Source: Flaccisagitta enflata (taxonomy: Eukaryota > Chaetognatha > Sagittoidea > Aphragmophora). Taken from it: a DNA stretch of 64,000 bases. The stretch covers positions 35,836,001 through 35,900,000 of the forward strand of contig OZ231127.1 of assembly GCA_965153355.1 (NCBI GenBank). The letters run 5' to 3'. Below are positions 22,612 to 33,424 of the stretch, one piece after another (the first letter of the stretch is position 1; each line of letters begins with the position of its first letter). The position numbers and the translations under genes are program-made. The notes beneath the pieces are model-generated. The model did not search any database. It saw only the letters and a list, made by a program, of their open reading frames with translations, and was not told the DNA's origin.

Positions 22612-22699
22612 AGGCTCAAATCCCAGCCTTCAGGCTCAAATCCCAGCCAAACTTGCTAAGCATAGGTCATCGGCCCCTTTGGGGCCGCTGCCCCTCTTA

Positions 22700-23270
22700 C
22701 CACCACACATTGGGGTGTCTCAGAATGACCTCATATCGTCCCCTTGAGCTGGCCGCGGTTTTTTACATGGGGCATGGTATATATAAGTGGGAAAACATCA
22801 TTGGTGGCCACTCCAGGGCCCCCCTGAGTTAGGCCACCTCGTCAAAGTTGGCCAGAATGGCCCAAAAAGAGCCAAAATTGATGTGGGAGCCTGAAAACTA
22901 AAATGATGCAAAAATGGTCAAGATTTTGGCAAAAAGTCTCATTCTTGGGCTTGTTGGATAGCGAAAACATAAAGGTAGGTGGTGGTGTGGTGGGTGGTCA
23001 TGAGGGGTGTCCCATGGGGGGCAGGTACAGGGCGCAAATTGGCCAAATATCAGGTCCTGATGGAGGTGGTCGTAAAAAATGACAAAAACCAAAATTGTTG
23101 AGTTTTTAGGGAAATATATATTCCAATTAGTGTATTTCTGCACAAAAATTTGGTTCATTTGGATTTTTGATCAACAATTGGCCAAAATGAAGTCTTTTGG
23201 GTTGTTGCAGTGGTACATGGCTGAACAACTTAACTTCATTTGCATATTGCTTCTAAACACTTTGATACAA
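22700..23270. other. intron sequence, no gene
   Basis: Moderately G-rich at 22985-23040 (GTGGTGGTGTGGTGGGTGG). No splice-site-bounded coding segment. Confidence 0.4.
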
Positions 23271-23437
23271 AACAAGGCCGGATACACGGCAATCCAGTCG
23301 CGGACGGTTGGGCAGGAGCAGTAATGCAAAAATTGCTCGAAATTCAAAAATGTGACCGACCGACCAACCGACGGACCGACCGACGGACGGACCGACCGAC
23401 AGACCAAGGTGTAGAGTCGCGTGTCCGCGACTAAAAA
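23271..23437 (-). mobile_element. family A element (A2 prime), full length
   Basis: Reverse orientation. It has hairpin AGTCGCGGACACGCGACT, a GTCC/GGTC core, GCTCCTGCCCAACCGTCCGCGACTG and GTGTATCCGGCCTTGTT. Both the hairpin arm (AGTCGCGGAC) and the 3' copy (GTCCGCGACT) differ from A1 and A2 in a matched way. Confidence 0.85.
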
Positions 23438-23968
23438 CATGGTTGGTCCCATCGGAAAGATCTCTCAAAATCCTTTCAGAATCTCATGAATTTTGTCCAA
23501 ATTGGTTCAGAAACGATGTTACAGTGATCTCCCAAAGTACAGTAAAATTTCAATTTTTAGATCTCAGACGATATATCAACTTCATTTGCAAATAATTTCT
23601 AAACAAATAAAACGAGAAAAAAACAACTGATGGTATTTAAAAGATCTGTCAAAATCCTTCCTGAATCTCACAAATTTTGTCCAAATCGGTAGAGAAACAA
23701 CACTACAGTGATCTCCCAAAGTACAGTAAAATTTCAATCTTTGGGACCTCAGATCATATCAACTTCATTTGCAAATAATCACTAAACGAATAAAAGGAGA
23801 AAAATACAGTTGGCGGCTTTTGAAAGATCTGTCAAAATCCTTCCTAAATCTCACAAATTTTTCCAAATTGGTTCAGAGATAAAGCTAAAGTGATCTCTCA
23901 AAGTGCAGTTATATTTCATTTTTAAGACCACACAGCATATCATCTTCATTTGCATACAGCTTCTTAGC
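23438..23968. repeat. tandem-like AT-rich units
   Basis: Three related blocks of about 170 bp at about 23455, 23625 and 23810 share AAAGATCTGTCAAAATCCTTC and AGTGATCTCCCAAAGTACAG phrases, so this is a decayed tandem repeat. Confidence 0.7.
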
Positions 23969-24095
23969 AAACAAGGCTGGATACGTGGCTACCCCAGTCT
24001 CATGCAATGGGTAGGGGCAATGATTGAGGTCACTCAAGCATTTGGGCAGGAGCAGTGAGCTCAAAACACGCTGAAATAGTTAAACAGGTCGCTCT
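23969..24095 (-). mobile_element. partial family A element
   Basis: ACAAGGCTGGATACGTGGCT, CATTTGGGCAGGAGCAGTG; the hairpin end is missing. Confidence 0.55.
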
Positions 24096-24153
24096 AGCGT
24101 TATAGGGACAGCGTTGCTCCATTGATGTTATTTATCATTGTGATATTGAAGTT

Positions 24154-24369
24154 ATGGGGCAGCGACCCCAGAGGGATCAATGACCGATGATTCACATGTA
24201 GCTGATTTGAGTCTTGACAGGCTTGATTCAGGTCTGCAAGGGCTTATTTAGGGCTTAGGAGGGCTAATTTGAGGCCTGAATAAGCTGATTTCAAGCCTCC
24301 ACACATCCACATAAACTCACATGGGGGCAACGGGTACCACTGACCATCTAACGCTTTTGCGACTATTTA
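24154..24369 (+). mobile_element. family E element without long array
   Basis: Starts GGGGCAGCGACCCCAGAGGG and ends GGGGGCAACGGGTACCACTG then CATCTAACGCTTTTGCGACT, with a degenerate GGCTTGATTC interior. Confidence 0.65.
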
Positions 24370-24519
24370 TTCATGTTTGAGTGTTGGGGGTGGGTTTGGG
24401 TGTGGATGGGGGTTGGATGCCCCTGCCCACCCGTCCGCAACGATATTGTGACCCCGCGTCACTTGTTTTTATCAAAATTCCATTCTTTTAATACTCTTTT
24501 TTTGCGTGTATATCTGTCG

Positions 24520-24544
24520 GTCTGTTTATCTGTCTGTCTGTCTA

Positions 24545-24607
<63 letters not shown>

Positions 24608-24625
24608 TTTTCTTTTTCTTTTTCT
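24520..24625 (+). repeat. (TGTC)n then (TC)n array
   Basis: Compound GTCT and TC run ending in TTTTTC units. Confidence 0.9.
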
Positions 24626-24815
24626 GTGGTTCATTTTATTGCTGGAGCGGTTAAAGCGAGCAAACACGTTTCGTTGTTGGCAAAGTCTTGCCACCGTCTT
24701 AGTTGCAGGCGCCCGTCGCACCGCGTTGCAACCGGCGCCTCGTGTTGGGAGACGTGAGGTTCATGTCGCATCGTATTTTTTTTTCAGTGACACTCAATCA
24801 GTCTGTATGTCCTTC

Positions 24816-24821
<6 letters not shown>

Positions 24822-24902
<81 letters not shown>
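24822..24902 (+). repeat. (TC)n array
   Basis: About 40 TC units. Confidence 0.95.
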
Positions 24903-24903
<1 letters not shown>

Positions 24904-24904
24904 T

Positions 24905-25800
24905 TTATTCCAAATCCTTTCTATCTCTTATAAAGACTTACACTCTGTTCTTCTTCTTGCAAATGTCAAGGGTGCCGAAAAGAAAAAGCCGAGCAAAACC
25001 CTCGATTACGGCACAACAGAGAAAAAGAAAAGAACAAAAAAAAAAAACACTCAAAAGAGCATGAAGCAAAATCGGAGGTCAAATGAAACCCAATTGGTCT
25101 ACGCGCGCAAATAAACACAACGATGCAACTTGTCACTCTCTGTCGTATGTTTTTCACGACGGGGTGCTATCTTTTGGATTAACCCCGGGTCGGAGGGAGG
25201 GGGGAGGCTACCAAGGGCTACGGGGGTGCTTGGGTTGGGTAGGAGTGAGGACTGAGCAGGGTGCCCACGAAATGGAGGAGCAGTAGAGAAGACGGAAAGA
25301 GTTTGAAGAGGTGGGTGGGTGCTACAGAGTGAAGGAGCGGGAGGGGTGGTAGATGAGGTGGGAAGAGGAGGTGTAGAAACAAGACAGAGTGGAACAACTA
25401 TGGAGTAGTATAGATTCGAAAAGCAGGTGGGACGGCATGGGGCATGCACATAAGAGGATCAGGAACTGAATAGAAATGGATAATGGTGTGCTACGGAGAG
25501 CGGGGGATGAAAAGCGGGACGCCATTAAGTACAACGATTGTGGAAAGAGCCAAAACACGGGCCATTACACGCGTGTCGGCCTTAATCTGCCTAAATCGGC
25601 CATCTGTAAGGCTATAGTGACCATTCCGTTTTGTAAATTACTACTTTTGTAATCTCGTGAAGGGATTGTTGGAAAACATTGTTGTTCAAAAAAAAAGTCG
25701 TTTGAAAAAAGTTTGACAAATTTCTGGTAATGATATATAACGATAAATTTCATACATATTATGGATCGTATGTTGTCTGCGGTTTTTTTTCTTTGTTTTT
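24905..25800. other. intron sequence, no feature recognised
   Basis: Lysine-codon-rich plus-strand segment at 24960-25065 and a G-rich plus-strand segment at 25170-25530. Neither has acceptable splice borders or homology that I recognise. Confidence 0.4.
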
Positions 25801-25803
25801 TAC

Positions 25804-25918
25804 CTGTCGGTTTGTTTGGGAGAACTTCATTGTCATTGACGAGTCCTCCAAAATGAGATCGAACCGAACATATGTGACGACAGTAGGACAGCCACCCATG
25901 GAAGGCACGTGACAATAT
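25804..25918 (-). CDS. SGSM1/2: SGSM1/2-like gene, exon g (conserved helix before TBC)
   Basis: 115-bp exon with acceptor CCCTGCGTTTGTTAG before 25918 and donor AAACCGACAG|GTAAAA at 25804, phase 0 to 1. It encodes ILSRAFHGWLSYCRHICSVR followed by SHFGGLVNDNEVLPNKPT. The (I/V)(L/V)SRAF(Y/H)GWL(A/S)YCRH..(T/S)VR.H block immediately before the TBC domain is diagnostic of SGSM1/SGSM2. This is the strongest single homology in the window besides exon i. Confidence 0.93.
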
Positions 25919-25991
25919 CTAACAAACGCAGGGTTTTTTTTCAAAAGAAAAGGTCGGTGTGGGTTCGAAGGGGAGAGAGAAAAGAGATGGG

Positions 25992-26012
25992 GAGGGTGAG
26001 GGGGGGGGGGGG
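25992..26012. repeat. poly-G run
   Basis: GGGGTGAGGGGGGGGGGGGGG-type tract about 75 bases upstream of exon g on the sense strand, where it reads as poly-C. Confidence 0.9.
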
Positions 26013-26458
26013 GTAGGAGAAGCCAGATGAAATGATTTTGGTGCGAAAAATGCTTTATTCAACAGTGTTGATTTTGTTTTAACCGCTTCGCTTTCGTTTA
26101 AAAAATTCTGGACCTGTGTTACGTGGGATATTCGAGCAGGTTGCCAATATTTTTTAGCCTCTAACTCGCTTGTAAACTGACACAAGCGTCTTTTTTTACA
26201 CCATCCCTTTCTTGTCTGACGACATGTCACAGTCGAAAGGTCATCTTATGGTTGAATAGGCAACGGTCTTAAAGTCAAAAGAGGCACAGTAAGATTTGCA
26301 AACCTGATACGTGTGACAACTCTGTCTCAGCATAAATTGACTGTGTGAACATTAAACAGGTGACACCGAGTAATGAGATTCAATCAATCAAGCAAAACTC
26401 CTGCCACATGTTCTTCTTCACTTCACATGACTAGGGAAGGGAAAAGGGCCAATTTTTA

Positions 26459-27047
26459 CAGGGTGTATCATGCCAAATTAGATATAAGAAAACGATGGCA
26501 TTCTGCTTTTAAAAATGCAAAAATAATTTTGAAAAAAGATTCAAAGAGCACATGAGCTCCGGTTTTTTGTGTAAAAATTTCATGGGTCTGGGTCAAATAT
26601 TGTAGCCACAATATCAATTTGAAATAAATTGAGCATTTAGAGCAGAAGAACTTTAAACATGATTTTGATTCTGAAAGTTTTTTTTTGAATTGCTCTCATT
26701 TCTAAACAACTTAAGTTACAGATGCCAGATTGGTCCCAAATTAAAGCTTATCAAATTTTCTTTAATTTGAGACCAATCTGGCAAATGTGGCTCAAGCCGT
26801 TTAGAAATGAGAGCAATTCAAAGAAAAGCTTTCAGCATCACAATCATATCCAAAAAGCTTCTCCTCTAAATGCTCAGTTCACTTCAAATTAATGTTGTTT
26901 CTAGAATATTTGACCCAGACTCATAAAATTTTTACACAAAAAACCGGAGCTTGTATGCTCTTTGAATCTTTTTTCAGATCTGTTTTTGCACTTTTAGAAG
27001 CAGAATGCCATCGTTTTCTTATATCTAATTTGGCATGATACACCCTG
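26459..27047. mobile_element. TA-flanked foldback, CAGGGTGT(A/T)TCA family, copy 2
   Basis: Inverted arms of about 290 bases beginning CAGGGTGTATCATGCCAAAT, flanked by TA at 26457-26458 and 27048-27049. The minus-strand splice donor of exon f is only about 9 bases from its right end. Confidence 0.9.
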
Positions 27048-27057
27048 TATTTTCTAC

Positions 27058-27147
27058 CTGAAACTTCATGGTGTCGCAAAGGGTTTGGACTGAATCCATC
27101 GATAAGGCATCTTCATCCAAAGTTTCCTTGACCTTGCTGGCCCCCAT
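27058..27147 (-). CDS. SGSM1/2: SGSM1/2-like gene, exon f
   Basis: 90-bp exon, exactly 30 codons, phase 0 to 0. The acceptor is CTGTTGGTTAATCAG before 27147 and the donor is AAGTTTCAG|GTAGAA at 27058. It encodes MGASKVKETLDEDALSMDSV followed by QTLCDTMKFQ, which joins ILSRAFHGWL of exon g; vertebrate SGSM proteins have LLC(D/E)(N/S)MK.QI(L/V)SRAF at the same place. The Met at its start is internal, not an initiator. Confidence 0.9.
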
Positions 27148-27693
27148 CTGATTAACCAACAGGAGGCGAAACGAGAGACGATGAGAAGAAAAAAATAAGG
27201 GCAACAGAAAATTAAAAACAGAGTGGACTTTTTTAGGGTGATAGAATAACGGTAGGACGATATCATTGAAAGAGTATGTAACTAGTTAAAGAATGGGGCG
27301 CTTGTTAGAAGCCCAATTTTTTTTGGACGCCTACGGAGCTCAAAATATCTTCCATTAACCACAGAAACCCCAAAATTTCAAGGAATATGATCACAGGTAA
27401 TTACCGGCGTTGCGCACCAAGGGTATTGGAATGTGAGGAGATGCGACAAAATGATTCAGCTGCGTAGATGCACCTCCATTGCACTTGGCTCAGGATGGAA
27501 CTATTAACCCATTTGTCTTATAGTCTATTTGATTTTGATATGTGTCATCGTCCAACGATAAGAGATCATGTCTGTCCGTCGGCCGGTTGGTTGGTCTGTC
27601 CATCGGGCAAACGTTAAAATCACGCAGAACCGACGATTCCGACGTCTTTTTCAATCTTTTTATTTCTCATTTCTTTCCTCTTTCATTCAGTCG

Positions 27694-27851
27694 TTCATTC
27701 ATTCATTCATACATTCATTCATTCATTCATTCATTCATTCATTCATTCATTCATTCATTCATTCATTCCTTCATTCATTCATTCATGCATCCATTCATTC
27801 ATTCATGCATTCATTCATTCATTCATTCATTCATTCATTCATTCATTCATC
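27694..27851 (+). repeat. (CATT)n array
   Basis: About 38 CATT units with a few CATG/CCTT variants. Confidence 0.95.
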
Positions 27852-28175
27852 GGGAAAAAAGTCGAAGTCAGTCTTCGACTTTTTGACACATTCGAAAAAA
27901 ACATGGTTTTTATTTTCTTATGCGAAAGTTGGGAATCTCTACTGACCAATTGGTCCCTCAAACGAAATTGACAGGGGTAGTAAATTTGATAATTCTCTTT
28001 CATTTGGCGCCAGGCAGAAGTCTCTAGGACAAATATTTTTTAAGTTATGATTTTTTAAAGAGTTTTTTGAAAAAATCTGAATTGAATTTTTTTTACTTTT
28101 TTTAAAGATTTCATGTAGGATCAATAAAGGAGTGTACTTTTGTTTGTTTATGCATGCAAATATCTGTATTGCATT

Positions 28176-28465
28176 GCTGCTCATCTGTGAGGGTGTTTTT
28201 GAGTATTCTAGCTCATTTAGCTCATTTAGCTCAGTTTTTTAATGATTTAAAGTGCAATAAATACATAAATGTTTTTGTATATGTCTGAGCATACAAATAC
28301 AAGAAAGCATGTCAGTGAGCATTGCTCGTCATCTGTGTGAGTGAATGAGGGTGATTGTGAGTATTTCAGCTCATTTAGCTCATCTAGCTTCTATAGCACA
28401 ATCCTTATTTTCCAGATTTGTAATGCGATAAGTATGTCTGAGCATGCAAGTACAAGAAAAAAAAT
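28176..28465. repeat. imperfect tandem pair, about 140 bp
   Basis: TGCTCATCTGTGAGGGTG...AGCTCATTTAGCTCA...GTCTGAGCATACAAATACAAG is repeated at 28325-28465. Confidence 0.8.
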
Positions 28466-28592
28466 GTTGCAATGACTGAGGTCCAACCTCTGGTGGAGAG
28501 TGGCCAACGCTTACGACTTTTTTCCACACGGCGACAACCGCCATTACTGGTAAAATTCAAAACGTTCATTGATCAATACTATCTTGCTAATA

Positions 28593-28940
28593 CAGTTGAA
28601 CCTCGCTCCAACGGACCCGTTTTTAGTTGCGGACACGCAACTCTATAAGAGGCTTTGTCCGTCCGTCCGTCGGTTGGTCGGTTGGTTGGTTGGTTGGTTG
28701 GTTGGTCCGTCACGCTCGAGTTGAAAAGTGGGAAAACGCGTAATTCCGCCCCTGCCCACCCGTCCGCAACTGGTGGCCGTGTATCCGGCCTTGTTAACAG
28801 AATTCCGTCTTTATCAGATACTAATTCATAGTCCCTTTGACCTATTCTCTTTTATTTCCTATGTTGGCTAAAACAGAATTCCGCCTATAACAGATATTAT
28901 TTGTTAGTCCCTTGAAATTCGTTGGAGCGGGATTCAACAG
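28593..28940. mobile_element. pogo/Tigger-like MITE
   Basis: Ends CAGTTGAACCTCGCTCCAAC and, inverted, CGTTGGAGCGGGATTCAACAG, flanked by TA on both sides. This resembles pogo/Tigger termini. It is interrupted by a family A element at 28620-28795. Confidence 0.75.
28620..28795 (+). mobile_element. family A element (A2), full length
   Basis: TTTTT + AGTTGCGGACACGCAACT hairpin, GTCC/GGTT core, CACGCTCGAGTTGAAAAGTG, CCCGTCCGCAACTGGTGGCC, GTGTATCCGGCCTTGTT. Matched 5' and 3' arms. Confidence 0.88.
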
Positions 28941-29321
28941 TATGTATATCGACATGCATTATGGGACATAACTACCAAAGAAATAATGCAAACATAAAAA
29001 AATCGGTGATGTCTGGAAACTTCATCGAATTTCCGATCGGATGGCGCAAACCGCATTGTCCGACGTTTATTCTTTTAGAAATGACAAGCAAAACGAAGTT
29101 GTCACTTCAAGCAGAAAATGGCGAACAAATTGCATCTTAGAATTTGGGAAATTGAGAAAGACAGCAGTTGTGGAAGAGTGTTGCTCTGGCACACCGCGCC
29201 GTAAAAACGAAGCATTCACCATGGCCTCAAGTAGTTTCCAGGTTAGCCTGGATACAGTCTAGACCTTAAACTGACTGAATTGTGAATTTGAATTAAGAAG
29301 CTATAGAATTAAGAACGCGCC

Positions 29322-29450
29322 ATGTCGAAGAACGCGCTGAAAAGAATCGCTCTCAAGATGTGGGAGAACACCACACCATCCTACCTTCAATTGCTTTACA
29401 AAAGCACACCAAGGCGCATGAAAGCTGCCATGGAAGGTCACACAAAGTAA
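29322..29450 (+). pseudogene. C-terminal fragment of Tc1-like transposase
   Basis: 43 codons ending in TAA. The sequence WENTTPSYLQLLYKSTPRRM followed by KAAMEGHTK matches the conserved end of Tc1 family transposases (W..I....L..L..SMPRR...VI.A.GGHT), with the Gly-Gly reduced to one Gly. The upstream DDE domain is not recognisable (29041-29262 is open but unassigned), so this is a relic. Confidence 0.65.
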
Positions 29451-29834
29451 AAGTCGTATTTTACAAATGTTAAATGCATTAATTGATGAAAAATGGAACT
29501 TTATTGTATCTTTATTGTATCTTTTTTCGATATACTTTTTAGCAAGATAGTAATGCTCATTGACATTTAGTCGACCTCAGTAAATCGGCTTGTGGAACCT
29601 GTGACTGCCCTTCCTTTGTGATGAAAGAACATGAATTTTTGGTCAAGGGTTCCTTAATACCAATAAATGCGTCTATCGCTGACCGGAAAAAAGTCTTAAG
29701 TGGGAGTCCCTTTTTTTAATGTGTGTTTTCCTGTGTATGCATCGCATGCTGTGTGGTTGACTGCCTGTCTGTGTTCGTTACTCAATCTCTGTCTCTCTGC
29801 GTCTTTTTTTCTCTCAGTCTGCCTCTGTTTCGAG

Positions 29835-29921
29835 TGTGTTTGTGCGTGTTTGTGCGTGTTCTGTGTATGTGTGTATGTGTGTGTGTGTGTCTCTCTGTCT
29901 GTCTGTCTGTCTGTCTGTCTG

Positions 29922-29960
<39 letters not shown>
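29835..29960 (+). repeat. (GT)n, (TGTC)n, (TC)n compound array
   Basis: Three simple repeats in succession. The preceding phrase ACCAATAAATGCGTCTATCG with CTGACCGGAAAAAA also precedes the GT/TC array at 37495. Confidence 0.9.
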
Positions 29961-29964
<4 letters not shown>

Positions 29965-30623
29965 CAGACTAAAATAATGAAAAGTAATGGGATAGCTAGC
30001 ATCATAAAATAAAGTCAATTTGTGATATTCACTCTTCTCTCTTGTTACATAGGTCTGGAAATTAGGATCAATGAGAAATATTTATTTTCACAAAAATGCG
30101 AGAAATAAAAAGAGGTTCAAAAATGCATAACTCCTAAATTAATGATCATAGAGACTTCTGGTTGGCGCCATTTGAAAGAGAATAATTAGCTCTTTCTAAG
30201 CTGTGAAGATAAAAAAATGTATCATCCCAGCCTAAAAATGGCTCACCTTTCTAAAATTGCCTCAAATCCAAAATGGAAAACTTTATTTCTCCCCTATGTT
30301 TCAAAAAGTCGAATAACGTAATTCAACTTTTTTCCAATTATCAAATAGCTAAAAGGAAATGCTGAATGTTAAGAAAGATTACAATTGTTCAACGTGAGCG
30401 TTGATGGAATAAACATTTACTGCTTGAAAGATGAATGATGATTTATGTAGGGAAGAAACGATAAATAAGTGAATTTGTAAGCATTACAAATTTTCTATAA
30501 AAAAATTTCAATTGATGATCGGTTGGAATGGATAAAAGACAGCCCCATATGACCTTAGCAAAACCTCTGAAAGAAAATTCAGACACGCGCAATAAAAATA
30601 TTTGAGAACGCGTTTAGAATAGA

Positions 30624-30713
<90 letters not shown>
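30624..30713 (+). repeat. (ATG)n microsatellite
   Basis: About 30 ATG units, continuing into ACG/ATG variants to 30780. Confidence 0.95.
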
Positions 30714-30714
<1 letters not shown>

Positions 30715-31132
30715 CAACAGCAACGACGACGACGACGACGACAATAATGATGACAATGATGACAATGACGACGACGATGATAGAATATTTGTTTTTGAGT
30801 TATTGAGGATTTTGACATCGGTGATAAAGATGGTTCCAGTGATGAATTTATTGTTTGTTGTGCGAGAGTTGGTGATGGCGTTGAGTATTGATTAAATTCA
30901 ACGTAAAACAAATTAAGACTGACCAACAAGAGCAAAAACAAGCGATGCTGAGGAATATTTTTAACTTGACAAATTTGGCATTTCACCATGCCTACAAATG
31001 CTTGGTGCGCAACGCCGGTATTGACCTGAGGTCATTTTCCTTGAAACTCTGGGGTTTTTGGGGTAAGTGTATGATACTATGAGTTCCGTAGGCGTCCAAA
31101 AAAATTTGGGCTTCTAACAAGCGCCCCATTAA

Positions 31133-31467
31133 AGAATGATGATGGCATATTATCAATGCGTGATTACATGATTTACGTAGATAAAATACACTTAAAATTT
31201 TGTTTGAAATAGAAGAAATATGACACATTTAGTAAAAAGTATATACCTGAGAATTTTTGATAGCGTTTCAAAAAACCATATTTTAGGTATGTATGTGTAT
31301 GTAATGGAAGCTTACACTTTATAAATGTCCGTATTTTTTTCAGATTTTCTTTAAAGTTTAAGGTTTCTTATTTGGATAATTGTATGAGTTTTATATACAG
31401 GATGAATTGTTGCACACATCACGTAGATAAAAGTCATAAAACCAAAACCTTCTAAGATCCAACGTAC
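31133..31467. other. AT-rich intron, no feature
   Basis: Nothing recognised between the TIR of the 3.8-kb element and exon e. Confidence 0.4.
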
Positions 31468-31668
31468 CTGGAACTTGCCAGCCTTGAGGACTTCAAGTAT
31501 TCCCGGCATTTCCTGTCTCGTCTGCGCGACTGCTTGAGCCACGACTGACGAGGGACCGTTGGCGTCCACTTTGGACGTTTCACTTCCGGCGTCCGTCGAG
31601 GAGGTGATGTCAACGGCGTTCTCTGCCTGGACGGCGTCTTCATCTTTAGCTTTGCCAATGTCGGCTTC
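31468..31668 (-). CDS. SGSM1/2: SGSM1/2-like gene, exon e (acidic linker)
   Basis: 201-bp exon, 67 codons, phase 0 to 0. The acceptor is TTATTTCACGAATCAG before 31668 and the donor is AAGTTCCAG|GTACGT at 31468. The sequence starts EADIGKAKDEDAVQAENAVD and ends GILEVLKAGKFQ. It is acidic and disordered-looking with Ser/Thr-rich centre, matching the variable linker between the Rab-binding and TBC parts of SGSM proteins. It lacks a diagnostic motif of its own. Support comes from codon-like composition, excellent splice sites and phase fit with exons d and f. Confidence 0.82.
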
Positions 31669-32230
31669 CTGATTCGTGAAATAAGACAACAGGTAACAAA
31701 ATGGATCATTGCTATTTACTCAATGTCAATGAGAAATAAAATTAGTAGGTATCTCATTGCTCTTTTAACACGGGACTTCGCACATATGATGGTTAAGGTA
31801 AAAAAAGTCGCGTCAGTCTATTAGTCCATCATACTTTTATCAAAATTGTCGAAATCCGCAATCAATTGCTGACCTCGATTGAGCAGAAAGCTGTCCGGGG
31901 GTAGGGGTGGGGGCGGGGAGGGGCGCTCAGCTCTGAAAAAAAACCCCGTTAAGTAGAGAACTTTGTAGCAGAGAAACAGGCGCAGTAAAATCGATCAAAA
32001 AACACCAAGTCCCTCAAGTCCAAGGGGTGAGAAATTGATGGGCATACCGCGCCGGCACACTGGCACACCGGCACACTGGCTTAAAGATCTCATGTGTGAG
32101 ACTTGAATATTTGAAAAGGGGCCTGGCGATTCGTGGCAAACGCGAACTTCATTGATCGATTCCCACTCACTCTCATTTCCGCTCATTTCCCTCTTTTTTC
32201 TCTCGGTTGAATTTTCTAGGTTCTTTTCAT
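31669..32230. other. intron, no feature recognised
   Basis: Contains CGGCACACTGGCACACCGGCACACTGG, a short 9-bp repeat, at 32052-32080. A short minus-strand open segment at 32060-32186 lacks a good acceptor. Confidence 0.4.
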
Positions 32231-32234
32231 TCCT

Positions 32235-32283
32235 TTTTTTTTCATTTCTTTTTCTTTTCTTTCTTTTCTTTTTTTTTTTTTAT
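32235..32283 (+). repeat. T-rich TTTTC tract
   Basis: TTTCTTTTTC units and poly-T. Confidence 0.85.
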
Positions 32284-32650
32284 CTTCTTATTCTCTTGTT
32301 CCTTCTCCGTTTGCGCATGTGCGGCGATAAGTAGGTAGGTTCGTCCTTCCGCCCCCTCCACTTTAACTTTCCTTCTTTCACTCCTATTGATTTAAATGTA
32401 AATTGTTTGCTTCCCCATTTATCTGGAGCACATATAGATACTCTAATCCCTGATCTCTTTAGGAAATAGAAAACGAGATTGACCGTAAAAGATAGCATCC
32501 ATTGCATAGCCTTTACCCTTAGAAGTGACGACGTGAACTACTTGCAGTGGTGGCAGAGGTTACTAAAATGTTGGAGCATCAAAGAACCTCTAAGTGCTGA
32601 AAGCCATTGAATATATATGGAGGACACCGTCCCAGTCGAGGTCGAAGTGG

Positions 32651-33060
32651 AGAGAGAGAGAGAGAGAGAGAGACAGACCTAGACCCAGAGCGCGACAGAG
32701 AAAAAGACTATGAAGGAGCTCAAGAGGAATACGGATGAAGAAGACGATAGAGGAAGGGAAAAAAGTACAGATATAAAGTATAGTTTTTAGTATAGTATAT
32801 ATAAAGTAAAGTATAGTATATAAAGTATAGATAAAAGAGAGTAAAGTATAGTATATATAAAGTAAAGTATAGTATATAAAGTATAGATAAAAGAGGAATA
32901 AAGAGAGGAGGAAAAGGAGAAGAACAAGAAAAACAAGAAGATTAAGAACAAGAAGTAGAAGATGAACAAAAAGAAGAGGGAACAAGCGTAAGAAGGAAAC
33001 ATAGACACAGGAGGATAAGAGGAAAGAGACAGAAGATTGGAAAACACTTTTCTCCGAGGT
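32651..33060. repeat. (GA)n and AGTATA/AAGAAG simple sequence
   Basis: A short GA run at 32651-32672. AAAGTATAGTATATAAAGTA units are at 32775-32890 (two copies of a 50-60-bp segment), followed by AAGAAG-rich sequence. Confidence 0.8.
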
Positions 33061-33424
33061 TTGTGTCCCATTTCTTAGCTCAAGGTAAGGTCTTTTCGAG
33101 AACCTCCCGGGAACGTTTTCTCATCAGGGTCTTGTTTGTGAATTCCTCCCTTACATACTTATTTTGAGGTTATGATGTGGTTTTCTCATGCAGCACCTGG
33201 CGCACTTTTAAAAATGCCGGCCTATTTTTCGAAGCACCTGTCTGATGGTATTTTGTAAAAAGCTATTTACGCTATTCTTCGGTCTCCATCTTGCCGTTCT
33301 ATAGAACATCATGATTCATACTTTAAAGTCAGCTTATCTACTGATTGATAAAATCTTGCACTTTCAGCTGATTGTTGAATACAGTGAACAAAAGCTATGG
33401 TGTTATTGTTTCATTGTTTGTTTT

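Larger units (their letters stand above)
21001..22695 (+). mobile_element. composite: family A head fused to large nested family E element
   Basis: Begins as an A2 element (TTTTTAGTTGCGGACACGCAACT, GTCC core, AAGTTGAAAAGTGGGAAAAC at 21001-21150). It then passes without a GGCCTTGTT end into the family E hairpin GGGCAGCGGCCCCGAAGGGGCC at 21157. The inverted partner AAGCATAGGTCATCGGCCCC...CCGCTGCCC closes at 22694. The loop is a long minisatellite, interrupted by a second family E element. Confidence 0.7.
28476..29585 (+). mobile_element. decayed Tc1/mariner-like transposon
   Basis: GACTGAGGTC near 28476 and ACTATCTTGCTAA near 28578 are inverted near 29540-29580. The right part encodes a Tc1-type transposase C-terminus at 29322-29450. 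The left part is interrupted by the pogo-like MITE at 28593-28940. Confidence 0.5.
27291..31132. mobile_element. 3.8-kb element with about 135-base terminal inverted repeats
   Basis: TGGGGCGCTTGTTAGAAGCC near 27297 is inverted at 31113-31132. The arms stay alignable for about 135 bases to TACCGGCGTTGCGCACCAAG at each inner end. The sequence TTAAAGAA flanks both sides, an apparent 8- or 9-bp target duplication, which would fit hAT, P or Mutator-like elements. No transposase of its own is visible; the interior is filled with other insertions. Confidence 0.7.

Noticed and set aside
29041-29262. Plus-strand 73-codon frame ALSDVYSFRNDKQNEVV as the Tc1 transposase DDE core
   Set aside because: I cannot find the catalytic Asp/Asp/Asp(Glu) spacing, so only the C-terminal fragment at 29322-29450 is called.
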